Part shown: positions 52,574 to 60,971 of the stretch, piece after piece
How positions within the stretch are numbered: the stretch's first letter is position 1
Layout of the letters: every line of letters begins with the position of its first letter
Origin: a virus
Virus record (IMG/VR): IMGVR_UViG_3300046692_000091
Coordinates: 62,001 to 126,000 of that record
Length of the DNA: 64,000 nt
Direction: 5' to 3' (one strand)
The notes under the pieces: generated by a model
The model's input: the letters and a program-made list of their open reading frames with translations, nothing else
Database searches by the model: none
Told to the model about the DNA's origin: nothing
Position numbers and translations under genes: made by a program

Positions 52574-54553
52574 ATGGCAACTCCAACAGTTGATACACCA
52601 GTATGGCTACGTCAAGCATTTCTATTACCCACGTCACAAAACCAAGTGTCGTATGGTTCTGAAACACGTCGTCGTTTTGCGAACTCCGCAGCCTTCAAAT
52701 TTACAAACACGACACCCGGTGGTAACTTCACCATCAACAACTTACCACAGTATACCCGTCATGCCGATATTCGTCAGCCTGGCCGCGGTCGCCAAGCTAA
52801 GAATAAACGTCTTGGTATGGGCCGCTACTATTCAGAAGCACATGATGACTTGGCACAGAAATTGCACATGTCGTTTGGTGTTCCACGATTCTCTAGTTGG
52901 GCATCGTTCTTTACAAACTTCTACGATCGATCTGCTGCTAGTTTTGCCAACTCAGGTAAGACTACAGACATGTGGTATCAACTCGGTAACACATTAGCAT
53001 TCGTTGTATCGTTACCAGTTCAGCCATTCATCATCGGGATTACAGCTGTATCTAAAGTTCTATCGTTCTTGTCGAAGTCGTCCCCATCTAAATGGTTCTA
53101 CTTCAAACCAACCATGCACGCTTATTGGTCTGCTGTTAACACATTAGCAAACGAATTTGCTATTAACATGGGCTTGCAACCTCGCCTATATACTGACCCT
53201 GATACACAGGGCCAAATGGCTGATCCGGGTCAGACCATCACTGTTAAGGACATGGAACATTTCTCTACAATGATGCCTGGGTTGTTCTCCCCGAAAGGCG
53301 GAGTGGATGTAATGTCATTAGCTGGTCGGGCTCAACGTAAGGCAGATGAATCCAAGAAAGCCTGGGAAGCAATGGCTGAGAAAGCCAGGAACATTGAAGA
53401 TCTTAAAGCTGGTCTAGCTGCACAGATGGGTAAGTACCAACGTGACCCAAATAAAGATGTCTCCACTCGCGAATACTTCATGGAATATCTGAAGAACGAT
53501 CCAGTGGGTGACTCGGCTATTATTGACGCTGAGAAATTTACAGAGTGGGGGGATCTGTCTAAAGTAATGTCCTTTATTACGGGGGCACAACGAGACGGTA
53601 TGCAGTTCGTAACTCTGCGTGCAGACTTTAATGGTGAACAATCTGAATCCTTTACATCGTCTACTGCATCGGTTGGTATTGCACAGACAATGAACACTAA
53701 GGTAACAGAAGGTCGTACTGCACAATTCAACTTCATGGATGGTAACATTACTGAATTGACTGGTGCTGCATTCGGTGCTATTAAGCAAGTTGTTAACGGT
53801 GCACTAGACATGGTTAACTTGTCTGGTCTAGCAACCCTAGCCGGTTCTGCTTTCGTTGACGTACCAGAGTACTGGGAATCTTCAGTAGCATCTCTACCAA
53901 CAGCCTCTTACACGATTCCTTTGGTATGTGCACACGGTAACAAGATGTCTCGATTCTTGAACATCTATCTACCATTAGCTATGATCCTACCAATGGCCTT
54001 ACCACGTTCTGCTGGTCGTGCTGCTTATACCTCACCATTCATTTGTCAGTTATTCCACCAAGGTCGTAACCAGAAGCAACTAGCGATTGTCGATTCGTTG
54101 ACTATTCGCCGTGGTACTGGCCACGTAGGTTGGAACGCTGATAACGAGATGTTGAACTGTGAAGTACAGATCTCTGTGAAAGACTTATCTAAGATCATGC
54201 ACATTCCACTGAAGGCAGGTTTTGCTTCTGCTAGTTGGTTGGGTACAGCTGCACGTGGTGCTGCTGCAACAGCTGCTGAGTTAGTGGGTGAGAAAACTCT
54301 GGATACAACAATTGCATTGACTAACGGTGCTGTGTGGGATGAACAGTCATTGTTCAACGACTATACTGCTACGCTGACATCGCAGGCTTGGTCTGACTTC
54401 TATTACGCTGGGAAACGTTTGAACCTGAACATTGCTAAACAAGTCCAAGCATTCCAATCATGGCGTAGTCTGTCTAACTTCCAGGCATGGGTATTAGACG
54501 GTGACATCGCTCGTACAGCTGCTGCCTTCGCACAATCGACTTCCAGATTCTAG
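52574..54553 (+). CDS. Probable large virion structural protein, 659 residues
   Basis: Start chosen at ATG 52574 ([12 protein letters not shown]); in-frame codons upstream include the terminator hairpin. The protein has a hydrophobic stretch near residues 155-180 ([27 protein letters not shown]) and a second near residue 470 ([23 protein letters not shown]). The rest is soluble, helical and beta mixed, with several Phe/Tyr/Trp. It directly follows the transglycosylase virion gene. Likely a tail or baseplate protein; no domain recognised. Confidence 0.5.
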   Translation: MATPTVDTPVWLRQAFLLPTSQNQVSYGSETRRRFANSAAFKFTNTTPGGNFTINNLPQYTRHADIRQPGRGRQAKNKRLGMGRYYSEAHDDLAQKLHMSFGVPRFSSWASFFTNFYDRSAASFANSGKTTDMWYQLGNTLAFVVSLPVQPFIIGITAVSKVLSFLSKSSPSKWFYFKPTMHAYWSAVNTLANEFAINMGLQPRLYTDPDTQGQMADPGQTITVKDMEHFSTMMPGLFSPKGGVDVMSLAGRAQRKADESKKAWEAMAEKARNIEDLKAGLAAQMGKYQRDPNKDVSTREYFMEYLKNDPVGDSAIIDAEKFTEWGDLSKVMSFITGAQRDGMQFVTLRADFNGEQSESFTSSTASVGIAQTMNTKVTEGRTAQFNFMDGNITELTGAAFGAIKQVVNGALDMVNLSGLATLAGSAFVDVPEYWESSVASLPTASYTIPLVCAHGNKMSRFLNIYLPLAMILPMALPRSAGRAAYTSPFICQLFHQGRNQKQLAIVDSLTIRRGTGHVGWNADNEMLNCEVQISVKDLSKIMHIPLKAGFASASWLGTAARGAAATAAELVGEKTLDTTIALTNGAVWDEQSLFNDYTATLTSQAWSDFYYAGKRLNLNIAKQVQAFQSWRSLSNFQAWVLDGDIARTAAAFAQSTSRF

Positions 54554-54574
54554 TGAAGAAATACTCCAGGGTGT

Positions 54575-54589
54575 GATCTAATGTAGACA
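54575..54589 (+). repeat. 15-bp shared upstream element, copy 2
   Basis: GATCTAATGTAGACA, identical to 26956-26970, lying 38 bases before the ATG at 54628. Candidate promoter or operator shared with the SbcC-like gene. Confidence 0.5.
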
Positions 54590-54627
54590 CTTCCGTGTCA
54601 TTTCGAAAATACAACTGGAGATTCACC

Positions 54628-55029
54628 ATGAGCATCATTCAAAAAATCGGCTTTGCACTGATCGGCGCTACCACCCTGGCAGAAATCAAGAAAGATGTAG
54701 TTGAACTGACTACCCGTACTGTCCTTGTTACCGAAGGCCTGAAATCTTTCTGGGAGCGCACTACCAGTTCCCAACGTGAAGACTTCATTGCTACTGAACT
54801 GTTCAATGCTGGTCGTATCCGTCAAGTCCAAGCTGCTCTCTTGGTGCAGCTAGTCGGCGGCGAAGGTCCAGCTTTTACCATCACCGATGCTGCACGCAAA
54901 GCTGAAGAAACCGGTGAAGGCTTCATGAAGAAGAAAGCAGCTGTTCTGAAAGTCGTCAAAGAACTCGGTCTGAGCAAGTCGGCTAGCCAGCTGGCAATCG
55001 AATTGGCTGTCCAGTTGAGCAAAGACTAA
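54628..55029 (+). CDS. Unknown helical protein, 133 residues
   Basis: Start at 54628 with GGAG seven bases upstream; an earlier GTG at 54595 is less likely. The sequence is entirely helical and Ala/Leu/Lys-rich (AEIKKDVVELTTRTVLVTEGLKSFW, KKKAAVLKVVKELGLSKSASQL) with a hydrophobic N-terminus IIQKIGFALIGATTLA. No family recognised. It has its own 15-bp upstream element and a closing hairpin, so it is an independent unit. Confidence 0.6.
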   Translation: MSIIQKIGFALIGATTLAEIKKDVVELTTRTVLVTEGLKSFWERTTSSQREDFIATELFNAGRIRQVQAALLVQLVGGEGPAFTITDAARKAEETGEGFMKKKAAVLKVVKELGLSKSASQLAIELAVQLSKD

Positions 55030-55036
55030 ACATAGT

Positions 55037-55056
55037 GGCTATCCTTCGGGATAGCC
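55037..55056 (+). terminator. UUCG-tetraloop hairpin with adjacent TATG
   Basis: Eight-pair perfect stem GGCTATCC/GGATAGCC, loop TTCG. CATA two bases before (55031-55034), TATG two bases after (55059-55062), 19 bases before the next ATG. Confidence 0.85.
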
Positions 55057-55081
55057 TTTATGATGTGATAAGGAGAATTAC

Positions 55082-55360
55082 ATGAAACGATCAATGTCAC
55101 GATGGCTTAGTTCTAATGAGCAAGTTCATTATGTAGAAGAAGAAATACAGGAACTGGTAGATAAGCCACTAGATCCTCAAGCAGCCCGGATTCATATAGA
55201 CGATGCACCAATAGCTAAAGGTGGAATGCGTACATTAATCTCTACCGCTGATCTCCCTAAGAATCCTAAAGAGGGCGAAGGATATCAAGTACGGGATGCT
55301 TACTGGACATGGACGAATGGCCGGTGGATGACACTGCAGGGATTGTATGGACATCAATGA
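55082..55360 (+). CDS. Unknown small protein with fibre-like Trp motif, 92 residues
   Basis: Good AAGGAG site before ATG. The C-terminal half, LPKNPKEGEGYQVRD followed by AYWTWTNGRWMTL, resembles a short beta motif common in phage fibre proteins (P-x-GD-Y-V...W-NG-W). The N-terminal half is acidic (YVEEEIQELVDKP). It may be a small virion or fibre-associated protein. The stop lies inside the following hairpin. Confidence 0.55.
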   Translation: MKRSMSRWLSSNEQVHYVEEEIQELVDKPLDPQAARIHIDDAPIAKGGMRTLISTADLPKNPKEGEGYQVRDAYWTWTNGRWMTLQGLYGHQ

Positions 55361-55376
55361 TTCCCTTCGGGGAATC
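55359..55376 (+). terminator. UUCG-tetraloop hairpin overlapping a stop codon, adjacent TATG
   Basis: Seven-pair stem GATTCCC/GGGAATC, loop TTCG; the stem begins inside the TGA stop. TATG follows after three bases (55380-55383). An early promoter starts 32 bases after the stem. Confidence 0.8.
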
Positions 55377-55407
55377 TTTTATGCCGTCACTCCAAAATAT
55401 TTCAAAT

Positions 55408-55423
55408 CTATATTACTACATTG
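55408..55423 (+). promoter_or_regulatory. Early promoter CTATATTAC-N5-TG
   Basis: TATATTAC at 55409-55416, C before it and TG at 55422-55423, AT-rich upstream. It lies 27 bases before the ATG at 55451. Confidence 0.75.
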
Positions 55424-55450
55424 AATCTATCCAGCCAAAAAGAGTTTGTT

Positions 55451-56281
55451 ATGCAAATTGATACCCATACCCTGAAACGCATGTTCACTTCGGTTATGCA
55501 AGGTCGCCCTATTGGCCATGTCAATGGTTCCGTCATCCAACACGAGACTTATTACAATGGACATGAGACACGTTACTCGCTCCGCTGTGTAGAACCGGCA
55601 CTGGGTAATAAACTACAATGGCAAGTGTGGATGATTGGTGATCGTAAACCGACTGCCGATGACATCAAACTCACTTGTAAGAACCGTTCGTTCGATACGT
55701 CTCAACTACGTGAACATGATGGCATGTGGTTCTTCGATCCAAATGCTGTAATTGTGTCATCCCCAGCGGAGCAACTGAATAACAATGTTGTCCGGGGTGC
55801 TTTCGGTGGCGTACAGCTCGGCGGCTTTTATCAACAACCGATGTTTAACCAACCTGGCCCTAATTTCTATGGCCCGAGTGACTATGGTACCTACCCACGT
55901 CAACCACAAATGCCTTGGTTCAATCCTGCACAACAACCAGGTATGGATCAAGTCGGTAGTGCTTCCCGTAGTGCGATGTTCGTTGGCAATGCAATAGATC
56001 GTGCTAAGGTGATGCGTACCACTTTGCTGACTCGTTTCGGTGCAGTGGAAACTAGTCGTCTCACCAGTGCCATGCTTCAAGAAATCACGAATACCGATAA
56101 GTGGATGCTTAACGAAGAAGACAATGAAGTGTACTTCACCTTCTATGGTGACCCTCAGTTCGATTCGGCCCGTGACCGAGTTATTGCAATGAAACTACTT
56201 TGCAATGTCCTGGAATCACATGGGTACATTATCCATAGAAAAGATGTTGAAGTGTTTAACATTACTGTTCGTCTGCCTTAA
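55451..56281 (+). CDS. Unknown early-type protein with disordered PQ-rich middle, 276 residues
   Basis: Start at 55451 after the early promoter; an in-frame start at 55421 would overlap the promoter. The N-terminal 110 residues are folded-looking (RYSLRCVEPALGNKLQWQVWMIGD). A Pro/Gln/Tyr/Phe/Gly-rich segment follows (FYQQPMFNQPGPNFYGPSDY and onward), probably disordered. The last 100 residues are folded again (EVYFTFYGDPQFDSARDRVIAMKLL). No family recognised. It is followed by an unrelated gene after 9 bases. Confidence 0.6.
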   Translation: MQIDTHTLKRMFTSVMQGRPIGHVNGSVIQHETYYNGHETRYSLRCVEPALGNKLQWQVWMIGDRKPTADDIKLTCKNRSFDTSQLREHDGMWFFDPNAVIVSSPAEQLNNNVVRGAFGGVQLGGFYQQPMFNQPGPNFYGPSDYGTYPRQPQMPWFNPAQQPGMDQVGSASRSAMFVGNAIDRAKVMRTTLLTRFGAVETSRLTSAMLQEITNTDKWMLNEEDNEVYFTFYGDPQFDSARDRVIAMKLLCNVLESHGYIIHRKDVEVFNITVRLP

Positions 56282-56290
56282 GGAATCAAC

Positions 56291-56794
56291 ATGCGTATCT
56301 CTGCACCCATGCAAATGAAACCACATAAAGAATACGACCTGGAAGTTCAGGCTGTACTCGATGCGAACATCGGTGATTGCCAAGAACGTTATCGGCGCGC
56401 AGTGTGGTTGACCCAGCTTCTGACCATCTGCCATCTGGGCGATGTAGTAATTAGCAAAGAGCGTCAGTTCAAACAACTTGTGTGTCGTGAATTTGGTTCT
56501 GCTCCTGTGATTCAAACTCACGGTATTCGTTCAACCGGGCAGCTGTGGACATCTGTCGAGTTTGACGAAGTAGTTGTTGGTATCAATCGGGGTTTTACTG
56601 TCGGTATCGATGAGCTCGGTTCAATCTACGGGATGCATGGCTATCGAGTTGGTATTGACGTGATCACTACTCCATTTGGCGTGATGATGCAAAACACCAA
56701 TCAACTTACTACTCCAAAGTGGTTCGACAATGTAACCAAGATCGGTGAAGAATTAGGGTTGCCTTACACTCCCCGTCCAGCAAAAGCAGTGTAA
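56291..56794 (+). CDS. Unknown early-type protein, 167 residues
   Basis: Follows the previous gene by 9 bases with AAGGAATC upstream, so part of the same early operon. The sequence is mixed alpha/beta with a Gly/Ile-rich central part (EVVVGINRGFTVGIDELGSIYGMHGYRVGID). No motif recognised. Confidence 0.6.
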   Translation: MRISAPMQMKPHKEYDLEVQAVLDANIGDCQERYRRAVWLTQLLTICHLGDVVISKERQFKQLVCREFGSAPVIQTHGIRSTGQLWTSVEFDEVVVGINRGFTVGIDELGSIYGMHGYRVGIDVITTPFGVMMQNTNQLTTPKWFDNVTKIGEELGLPYTPRPAKAV

Positions 56795-56806
56795 TAAAAC
56801 TCAGAT

Positions 56807-56822
56807 CTATATTACTGTATTG
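56807..56822 (+). promoter_or_regulatory. Early promoter CTATATTAC-N5-TG
   Basis: TATATTAC at 56808-56815 with C before and TG at 56821-56822. It lies 35 bases before the ATG at 56858 and heads a long chain of overlapping small genes. Confidence 0.75.
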
Positions 56823-56857
56823 CAATACCATCAATAACTGAAAAGGAAATACCTGTA

Positions 56858-57280
56858 ATGACCGACGTATCCAAAATCAATGCTGCTACTTACTCCGAAA
56901 AGAATGGCCTGGGCGAGAAGATTACTCTGGCTGATAATGGGATCTATTCCATCCCATTGGATCTGGCGCAAGTATTGGTTCTCGACCCACTGAATGTATC
57001 TGCGGAAACATTCAAGAAGATCGAAACTGGTTTCCGTGATCTGGCTGGTGGCGTTCTGTATACCACTGGTAACCTGGCTGTAGATCATTTCAAAAAGAAT
57101 GCTGATGCTCAAGAGATCGGCTTCAACTATCAGCAAGGCTCGATGACCACCGTTAGCGGTATCTTCAACCGTGATGCAAAAGACCACACCGTCCTGGCTG
57201 TCGAAACCAAATACAAGAGCGCTGACATGAAGCGCGTCCTGTCTTATCTCGGCGATGAATTCGGCAACATCAACTCGTAA
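56858..57280 (+). CDS. Unknown early-type protein, 140 residues
   Basis: AAAAGGAAAT upstream of ATG. Mixed sequence with a C-terminal beta/alpha part (GSMTTVSGIFNRDAKDHTVLAVETKYKSADMKRVLSYLGDEFG). No family recognised. First gene of a tightly packed group to 59519. Confidence 0.6.
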   Translation: MTDVSKINAATYSEKNGLGEKITLADNGIYSIPLDLAQVLVLDPLNVSAETFKKIETGFRDLAGGVLYTTGNLAVDHFKKNADAQEIGFNYQQGSMTTVSGIFNRDAKDHTVLAVETKYKSADMKRVLSYLGDEFGNINS

Positions 57281-57288
57281 GGTTTAAA

Positions 57289-57714
57289 ATGAAATTACCA
57301 GATATCGGTGGTATGGAACGGGCTAGGGCATGGGCGTGGATTCAACACACTCTTAAACAAGAACAAAACCAATTGCCTCCAGGTCACGGTATCTGGTTCA
57401 ACTGGTATCATTATACCGAAGAGAAGCGCCATTACATTTGCTGTCCTGTTAACTACAAGATCAAAGGCTTTGGTGGCGGCACTGATGACGAACTTCGCAA
57501 GAAGCAACTCGATGCATCTCGCCGATTCCACCAACGTGGATTTATTGCAGTTCGTGTAAGTGGGCCGGTCGTTAATAGTCCACAAGCTCGGGCAGCAAAG
57601 AAACGAGAAGCTGAGTTTTGGGAACAAAACCAACGCAATCTAGATGCAGAGTGGAAAGCTAACTGTAAACGTGAAGGCTTTCGTATCCTAACACCGGAAG
57701 AAATCGATTTTTGA
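57289..57714 (+). CDS. Unknown early-type protein, 141 residues
   Basis: Eight bases after the previous gene with AAGGT upstream. Aromatic-rich first half (HGIWFNWYHYTEEKRHYICCPVNYK) and a charged helical second half (AAKKREAEFWEQNQRNLDAEWKANCKREG). No family recognised. Confidence 0.6.
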   Translation: MKLPDIGGMERARAWAWIQHTLKQEQNQLPPGHGIWFNWYHYTEEKRHYICCPVNYKIKGFGGGTDDELRKKQLDASRRFHQRGFIAVRVSGPVVNSPQARAAKKREAEFWEQNQRNLDAEWKANCKREGFRILTPEEIDF

Positions 57715-57727
57715 TTAAGAGGCAGTA

Positions 57728-57892
57728 ATGGGTGGTGATGGAAAGCTGTTTGAAGTAAACGAATACTCGATGATCTGCTCGTGTCAATATGACACACCTG
57801 CCTATACCAAGGCTCGTGAGCTGTGGGATCGTGTCCGTAAGTCGACTACCCTTGAATCTATTCTCGTGATGAAAAAGGAAGAACAAAAATGA
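57728..57892 (+). CDS. Tiny early-type protein, 54 residues
   Basis: Short frame with AGAGG before ATG, lying in a gap between two accepted genes and overlapping the next start by ATGA. The sequence is MGGDGKLFEVNEYSMICS at the start, with Cys17 and Cys19 close together, then a helical, basic end (TKARELWDRVRKS). Coupling and codon phase support it. Confidence 0.55.
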   Translation: MGGDGKLFEVNEYSMICSCQYDTPAYTKARELWDRVRKSTTLESILVMKKEEQK

Positions 57893-58056
57893 GCTACCGC
57901 ACACCGTACCTGATGACAGACAAATTCGGTAGCATCCTCTGCAATGACCTGGGTGCACCAATCCATATGCGCGAAGCTGCGGCTCAGCGTTTGGAAAACC
58001 GCATGGCTCGTGGTACTGTTCAAGCCGTTACTGTCATGAAACGGAAGGTTATCTAA
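57889..58056 (+). CDS. Tiny early-type protein, 55 residues
   Basis: Overlaps the preceding gene by ATGA and the next by one base (TAATG), with AAGGAAG upstream. The sequence (YLMTDKFGSILCNDLGAPIH, then a basic helix AAQRLENRMARGT) is compact. It fills the gap exactly, so it is probably translated by coupling. Confidence 0.55.
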   Translation: MSYRTPYLMTDKFGSILCNDLGAPIHMREAAAQRLENRMARGTVQAVTVMKRKVI

Positions 58057-58292
58057 TGTCCGAGTACGCACCAATTCTCGAATCAGATATCCTGGAAAGT
58101 GTATTCATGGTCGACGGTGAATGGACCGTGCTGGGTGGGTTTACTCCTGGCGCAATGAAAGCAGCTGACCGTTTGTCTGATCGTATTGATCATGGCAATA
58201 TCGTAAAGGTTCAGGTGAAGCGCCGCACGGTTATTACAGCAAAGGAAGTATTCGATGCAATCCCTGAGCTTACAAGCCAAAGCGTACCGTGA
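58056..58292 (+). CDS. Unknown early-type protein, 78 residues
   Basis: Start overlaps the previous stop (TAATG), with AAGG upstream. Acidic N-terminus (MSEYAPILESDILESVFMVDGEW) and a basic strand KVQVKRRTVITAKEVF. Its last 38 bases overlap the next gene in another frame. Confidence 0.6.
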   Translation: MSEYAPILESDILESVFMVDGEWTVLGGFTPGAMKAADRLSDRIDHGNIVKVQVKRRTVITAKEVFDAIPELTSQSVP

Positions 58293-58680
58293 CAAACTGC
58301 TGCATGTGCCTGACATTATGGATAAGATCTATTATCGGGCACGACGGCAGCAAGCAATGCAACGGCGTCGCTCTGTAGGCATTAAGAAAGTTGTGGTCAG
58401 TCATAAGGCCCAACCTCTTTATGCTTGGTCAGTTTATATCCATGACAACAAAGGAGAACATGATGGCTTTCATGTAGAAGGTCGTCATCCCTTGAAGCGT
58501 CTGTATGGCAACATCTACACTGCTTCGTTTGAGGTTCCTCGCGGGGGACCAGTCGAACTCATCGTACATTGGAATGGCGGGCACGTGATGCTCGCTTGTC
58601 CTGGTCGTCCTTGGAAAGTCCATGCGCAAATCGGAAAGTACCATCCAGAAGAAATGGAAGGAGCTGGAGCAACCATCTGA
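58255..58680 (+). CDS. Unknown early-type basic protein, 141 residues
   Basis: AAAGGA before ATG; overlaps the previous gene by 38 bases. Strongly basic N-terminal half (RARRQQAMQRRRSVGIKKVVVSHK) and a beta-rich second half (ASFEVPRGGPVELIVHWNGGHVMLACPG). Nucleic-acid binding is possible from charge alone. Its end overlaps the next gene by 59 bases. Confidence 0.6.
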   Translation: MQSLSLQAKAYRDKLLHVPDIMDKIYYRARRQQAMQRRRSVGIKKVVVSHKAQPLYAWSVYIHDNKGEHDGFHVEGRHPLKRLYGNIYTASFEVPRGGPVELIVHWNGGHVMLACPGRPWKVHAQIGKYHPEEMEGAGATI

Positions 58681-59080
58681 CGAAGAGAAAGTAATCCGCC
58701 GCTCACTAGTTAAGCTGCGTGATTACCTACGCTCTCAGTCTCGTAGTCCCACTGGTGTGTTGTCTAAAACAACTACCGTTGATGGCAACCGTTTGTTGGC
58801 ACGTATTACAAAACTTGGTTGGATGTCTGTTGAATTCTACGCCAAGAAGACAGCGTACTTCGTAAAGTTAATCGATGGTAAAGTCGATAAGCTAGAGTTC
58901 AAGTTTCTGCCGGGTAATCGGGCACGTGAAGATCTGCATCAAATGGAGATCGTCACTGCTTTGAAAGAAGCTTTCAAACTACATCACCCGACATACAACG
59001 TGAAGTCAAAAACCACAGCTCCGTCCACAATGGCAAAACGTCTCTTGCCATCTGGTTACTCAGCAACAATCAATAGTTAA
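58622..59080 (+). CDS. Unknown early-type protein, 152 residues, paralogue of the next gene
   Basis: Overlaps the previous gene by 59 bases. The pattern LVKLRDYLRS...GVLSKTTTVDGNRLLARITKLGWMSVEFY recurs in the next gene as LLKLRHHLWR...GNVTRNLTIDGRVYKIKVTGAGSVNVEI, so the pair arose by duplication. Basic and beta-rich; function unknown. Confidence 0.6.
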   Translation: MRKSESTIQKKWKELEQPSDEEKVIRRSLVKLRDYLRSQSRSPTGVLSKTTTVDGNRLLARITKLGWMSVEFYAKKTAYFVKLIDGKVDKLEFKFLPGNRAREDLHQMEIVTALKEAFKLHHPTYNVKSKTTAPSTMAKRLLPSGYSATINS

Positions 59081-59090
59081 GGAAAGCTCC

Positions 59091-59519
59091 ATGAGTTCTC
59101 GTGAAAACCTGGCGGTAGAAAAGCTTCTGTTGAAACTGCGTCATCACTTGTGGCGTGTAAGTAAGAGCAAAAGTGGCAACGTTACCCGTAACCTGACTAT
59201 TGATGGTCGGGTATACAAAATCAAAGTAACTGGTGCGGGTTCTGTCAATGTCGAGATCACCCTCGGTAGCACTGTGATCTACGCCGTGTGGAATGGTCGC
59301 GACAGCCTGGTGTACGGTGGGAGCGAACGGATACGTGATCTCCGTGGTGAACGGTCGGCTGTTTCCAAACGTATCGATGACACGGTCGTACTGCTGTTGC
59401 TGCGTACCAACATCAAACGTGCTTTCCCCGACTACAACAAAGCTTCCGTCGCATACGTCAAACCCAATACCAAGAAAGGTCGTCACCGTATGTTGTTCGG
59501 TGAGGCTGTGTCTTACTGA
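59091..59519 (+). CDS. Unknown early-type protein, 142 residues, paralogue of the previous gene
   Basis: Ten bases after its paralogue with AAGGAAAG upstream. Shares the KLR-x-x-L...T-x-DGR core and a C-terminal helix (VVLLLLRTNIKRAFPDYNKA, compare VTALKEAFKLHHPTYN). Ends the chain of coupled genes. No known family recognised. Confidence 0.6.
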   Translation: MSSRENLAVEKLLLKLRHHLWRVSKSKSGNVTRNLTIDGRVYKIKVTGAGSVNVEITLGSTVIYAVWNGRDSLVYGGSERIRDLRGERSAVSKRIDDTVVLLLLRTNIKRAFPDYNKASVAYVKPNTKKGRHRMLFGEAVSY

Positions 59520-59569
59520 TAAAGAAATACCTGTTCTGATAATAGAATAGGAACACTGCTGTAAAGTAC

Positions 59570-59585
59570 GGGTCCTTCGGGACCC
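59570..59585 (+). terminator. UUCG-tetraloop hairpin before thymidylate kinase
   Basis: Six-pair stem GGGTCC/GGACCC, loop TTCG, extended by flanking GTAC pairs (59566-59590). Followed by a T-rich stretch (ATTCTTTTTTATT) rather than TATG. Confidence 0.75.
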
Positions 59586-59622
59586 AGTACCCAATTCTTT
59601 TTTATTCAAGAGGTTGTATCTA

Positions 59623-60660
59623 ATGTCTCAAGCTGTTCAGTTCGTAGCTCCATTCGCAGTTCTCGAAGGTGATGAAGGTACCGGTAAAGGTACCGTCGCT
59701 AAGCTGGTCTGCGGTAAGCTCGCTGCTAAAGGTATCCAACATATTCACACCCGTGAACCAGGTGGTACTCCGCTCGGTGAATTGATCCGTGAACAACTGT
59801 TGCTGAAGCGTGACGAACCACTCGAAAAAGTTACTCACATTCTGTTGCATCAAGCTTACCGTAAAGAGCATATCGAAAAGGTTATCATGCCTGCTCTGCA
59901 ATCCGGTGTAGTAGTTGTCTGTGAACGTTTCTTCATGTCTACCCTGGCACTCAACATCATGCCGTACATGGAAACGAACCAAGAACTGTACCAACTGTTC
60001 ATGGATACCATGCCGCACATCGCTGGTGGTATCATCGAACCTGTAACATTCCTGCTCGATATCGAAGATGACGAAGTTCGTAAACTGCGTCTGGTTGGTC
60101 GCCACCTCGATGCATACGAATCCCGTACTCCAGAAGAACTGGCTGCTACTTCCGCTGCATACAAAATGTTTCAGAAGCACCCAGCTACTGTAACCCTGGA
60201 TGCTACCAAATCACCAGAAGAACTGGCTGACCACATCGTTGCTCAGATCGAAGCTCAACTGGAGCTCTCCAAGAAACAGGCTATCGAGTTCGCTGAACAA
60301 GAAGCTCGTGTCGGTGAAGAACCTGTTGCTGAAGTTCCTGCTGAACTGGCTGTCCTGGAACCACAAGAAGAGGCTAAGCCTTTCGATCTGGTCCAAGCAG
60401 TAGAAGGCTTCCTGGCTGAGAACTTGGTTCCTGCTCTGTTCAACCATGACGCAGAACAAGTTGCTAAGCATCTGCCACTCGCTCGTAGCTACATCCTGTC
60501 GATCTACAACCAAGTACAAGACCCAGCTGTCTTCGAAGGTCATAGCCGTCAACAACTTCGTACCAACATGCACAGCATCTTCCACTACGGTCATCAAATG
60601 GACCTGCTCCGTGAGAAGCTGGAAAACCCTACCCCAGCCGCTGAAGCCGCTGCCGAATAA
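59623..60660 (+). CDS. tmk: Thymidylate kinase with C-terminal extension
   Basis: Start at ATG 59623 with AAGAGG upstream; a TTG three codons earlier is in frame. The enzyme would phosphorylate dTMP to dTDP for DNA synthesis. Residues 10-215 are a Tmk domain: P-loop EGDEGTGKGTVAKL (15-28), HTREPGGTPLGE (42-53), and CERFFMSTLAL (100-110), where the usual Asp-Arg is Glu-Arg. GRHLDAYESRT fits the lid region. About 130 further residues are Glu/Ala/Leu-rich helix without known domain; usual Tmk is about 210 residues. The P-loop has Gly before Thr (GKGT) as in adenylate kinases. Stands after a hairpin and is followed by small unknown genes. Confidence 0.87.
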   Translation: MSQAVQFVAPFAVLEGDEGTGKGTVAKLVCGKLAAKGIQHIHTREPGGTPLGELIREQLLLKRDEPLEKVTHILLHQAYRKEHIEKVIMPALQSGVVVVCERFFMSTLALNIMPYMETNQELYQLFMDTMPHIAGGIIEPVTFLLDIEDDEVRKLRLVGRHLDAYESRTPEELAATSAAYKMFQKHPATVTLDATKSPEELADHIVAQIEAQLELSKKQAIEFAEQEARVGEEPVAEVPAELAVLEPQEEAKPFDLVQAVEGFLAENLVPALFNHDAEQVAKHLPLARSYILSIYNQVQDPAVFEGHSRQQLRTNMHSIFHYGHQMDLLREKLENPTPAAEAAAE

Positions 60661-60673
60661 CTAAGGAACCTCA

Positions 60674-60925
60674 ATGCAAGTCAGTAAGAAAACGATTGCT
60701 GTACCGCTCACCGATAACGATGATCTGAACACATTGATCGGTCGTACGTTCAGCACTACAAAGAACGGCCAAGAAACTCGGGTCACTCTGGAAAAAGTTA
60801 AACGTCGTGATGTTTACCTGTCTTACACCAAGTCAGAACGTCAGGACAAGTTCACCGAGACCCAAGCTAAGTTCCGTAAGTACTACTGCTTGATAAAGAC
60901 CGATAAGGTTGTCAGCGAAGTGTAA
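60674..60925 (+). CDS. Unknown small protein, 83 residues
   Basis: Thirteen bases after thymidylate kinase with AAGGAAC upstream. Basic, beta-rich (VPLTDNDDLNTLIGRTFSTTKNGQETRVTLEKVKRRDVYLSY). No family recognised. Ended by a hairpin. Confidence 0.6.
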   Translation: MQVSKKTIAVPLTDNDDLNTLIGRTFSTTKNGQETRVTLEKVKRRDVYLSYTKSERQDKFTETQAKFRKYYCLIKTDKVVSEV

Positions 60926-60930
60926 ACATA

Positions 60931-60952
60931 AAGCCTCCCTTCGGGGAGGCTT
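60931..60952 (+). terminator. UUCG-tetraloop hairpin
   Basis: Nine-pair stem AAGCCTCCC/GGGAGGCTT, loop TTCG. CATA directly before it (60927-60930); followed by TATTCC instead of TATG. Confidence 0.85.
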
Positions 60953-60971
60953 TATTCCGTTAGGAGTTACA

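Noticed and set aside
55082-55360. Fibre or chitin-binding protein assignment from the WTWTNGRW motif
   Set aside because: The motif is too short, and the gene is in an early-type region; only noted as a resemblance.
60909-60971. Extended start for the 85-residue protein
   Set aside because: The extension runs through the UUCG hairpin and overlaps the preceding gene; ATG 60972 has TAGGAG upstream.
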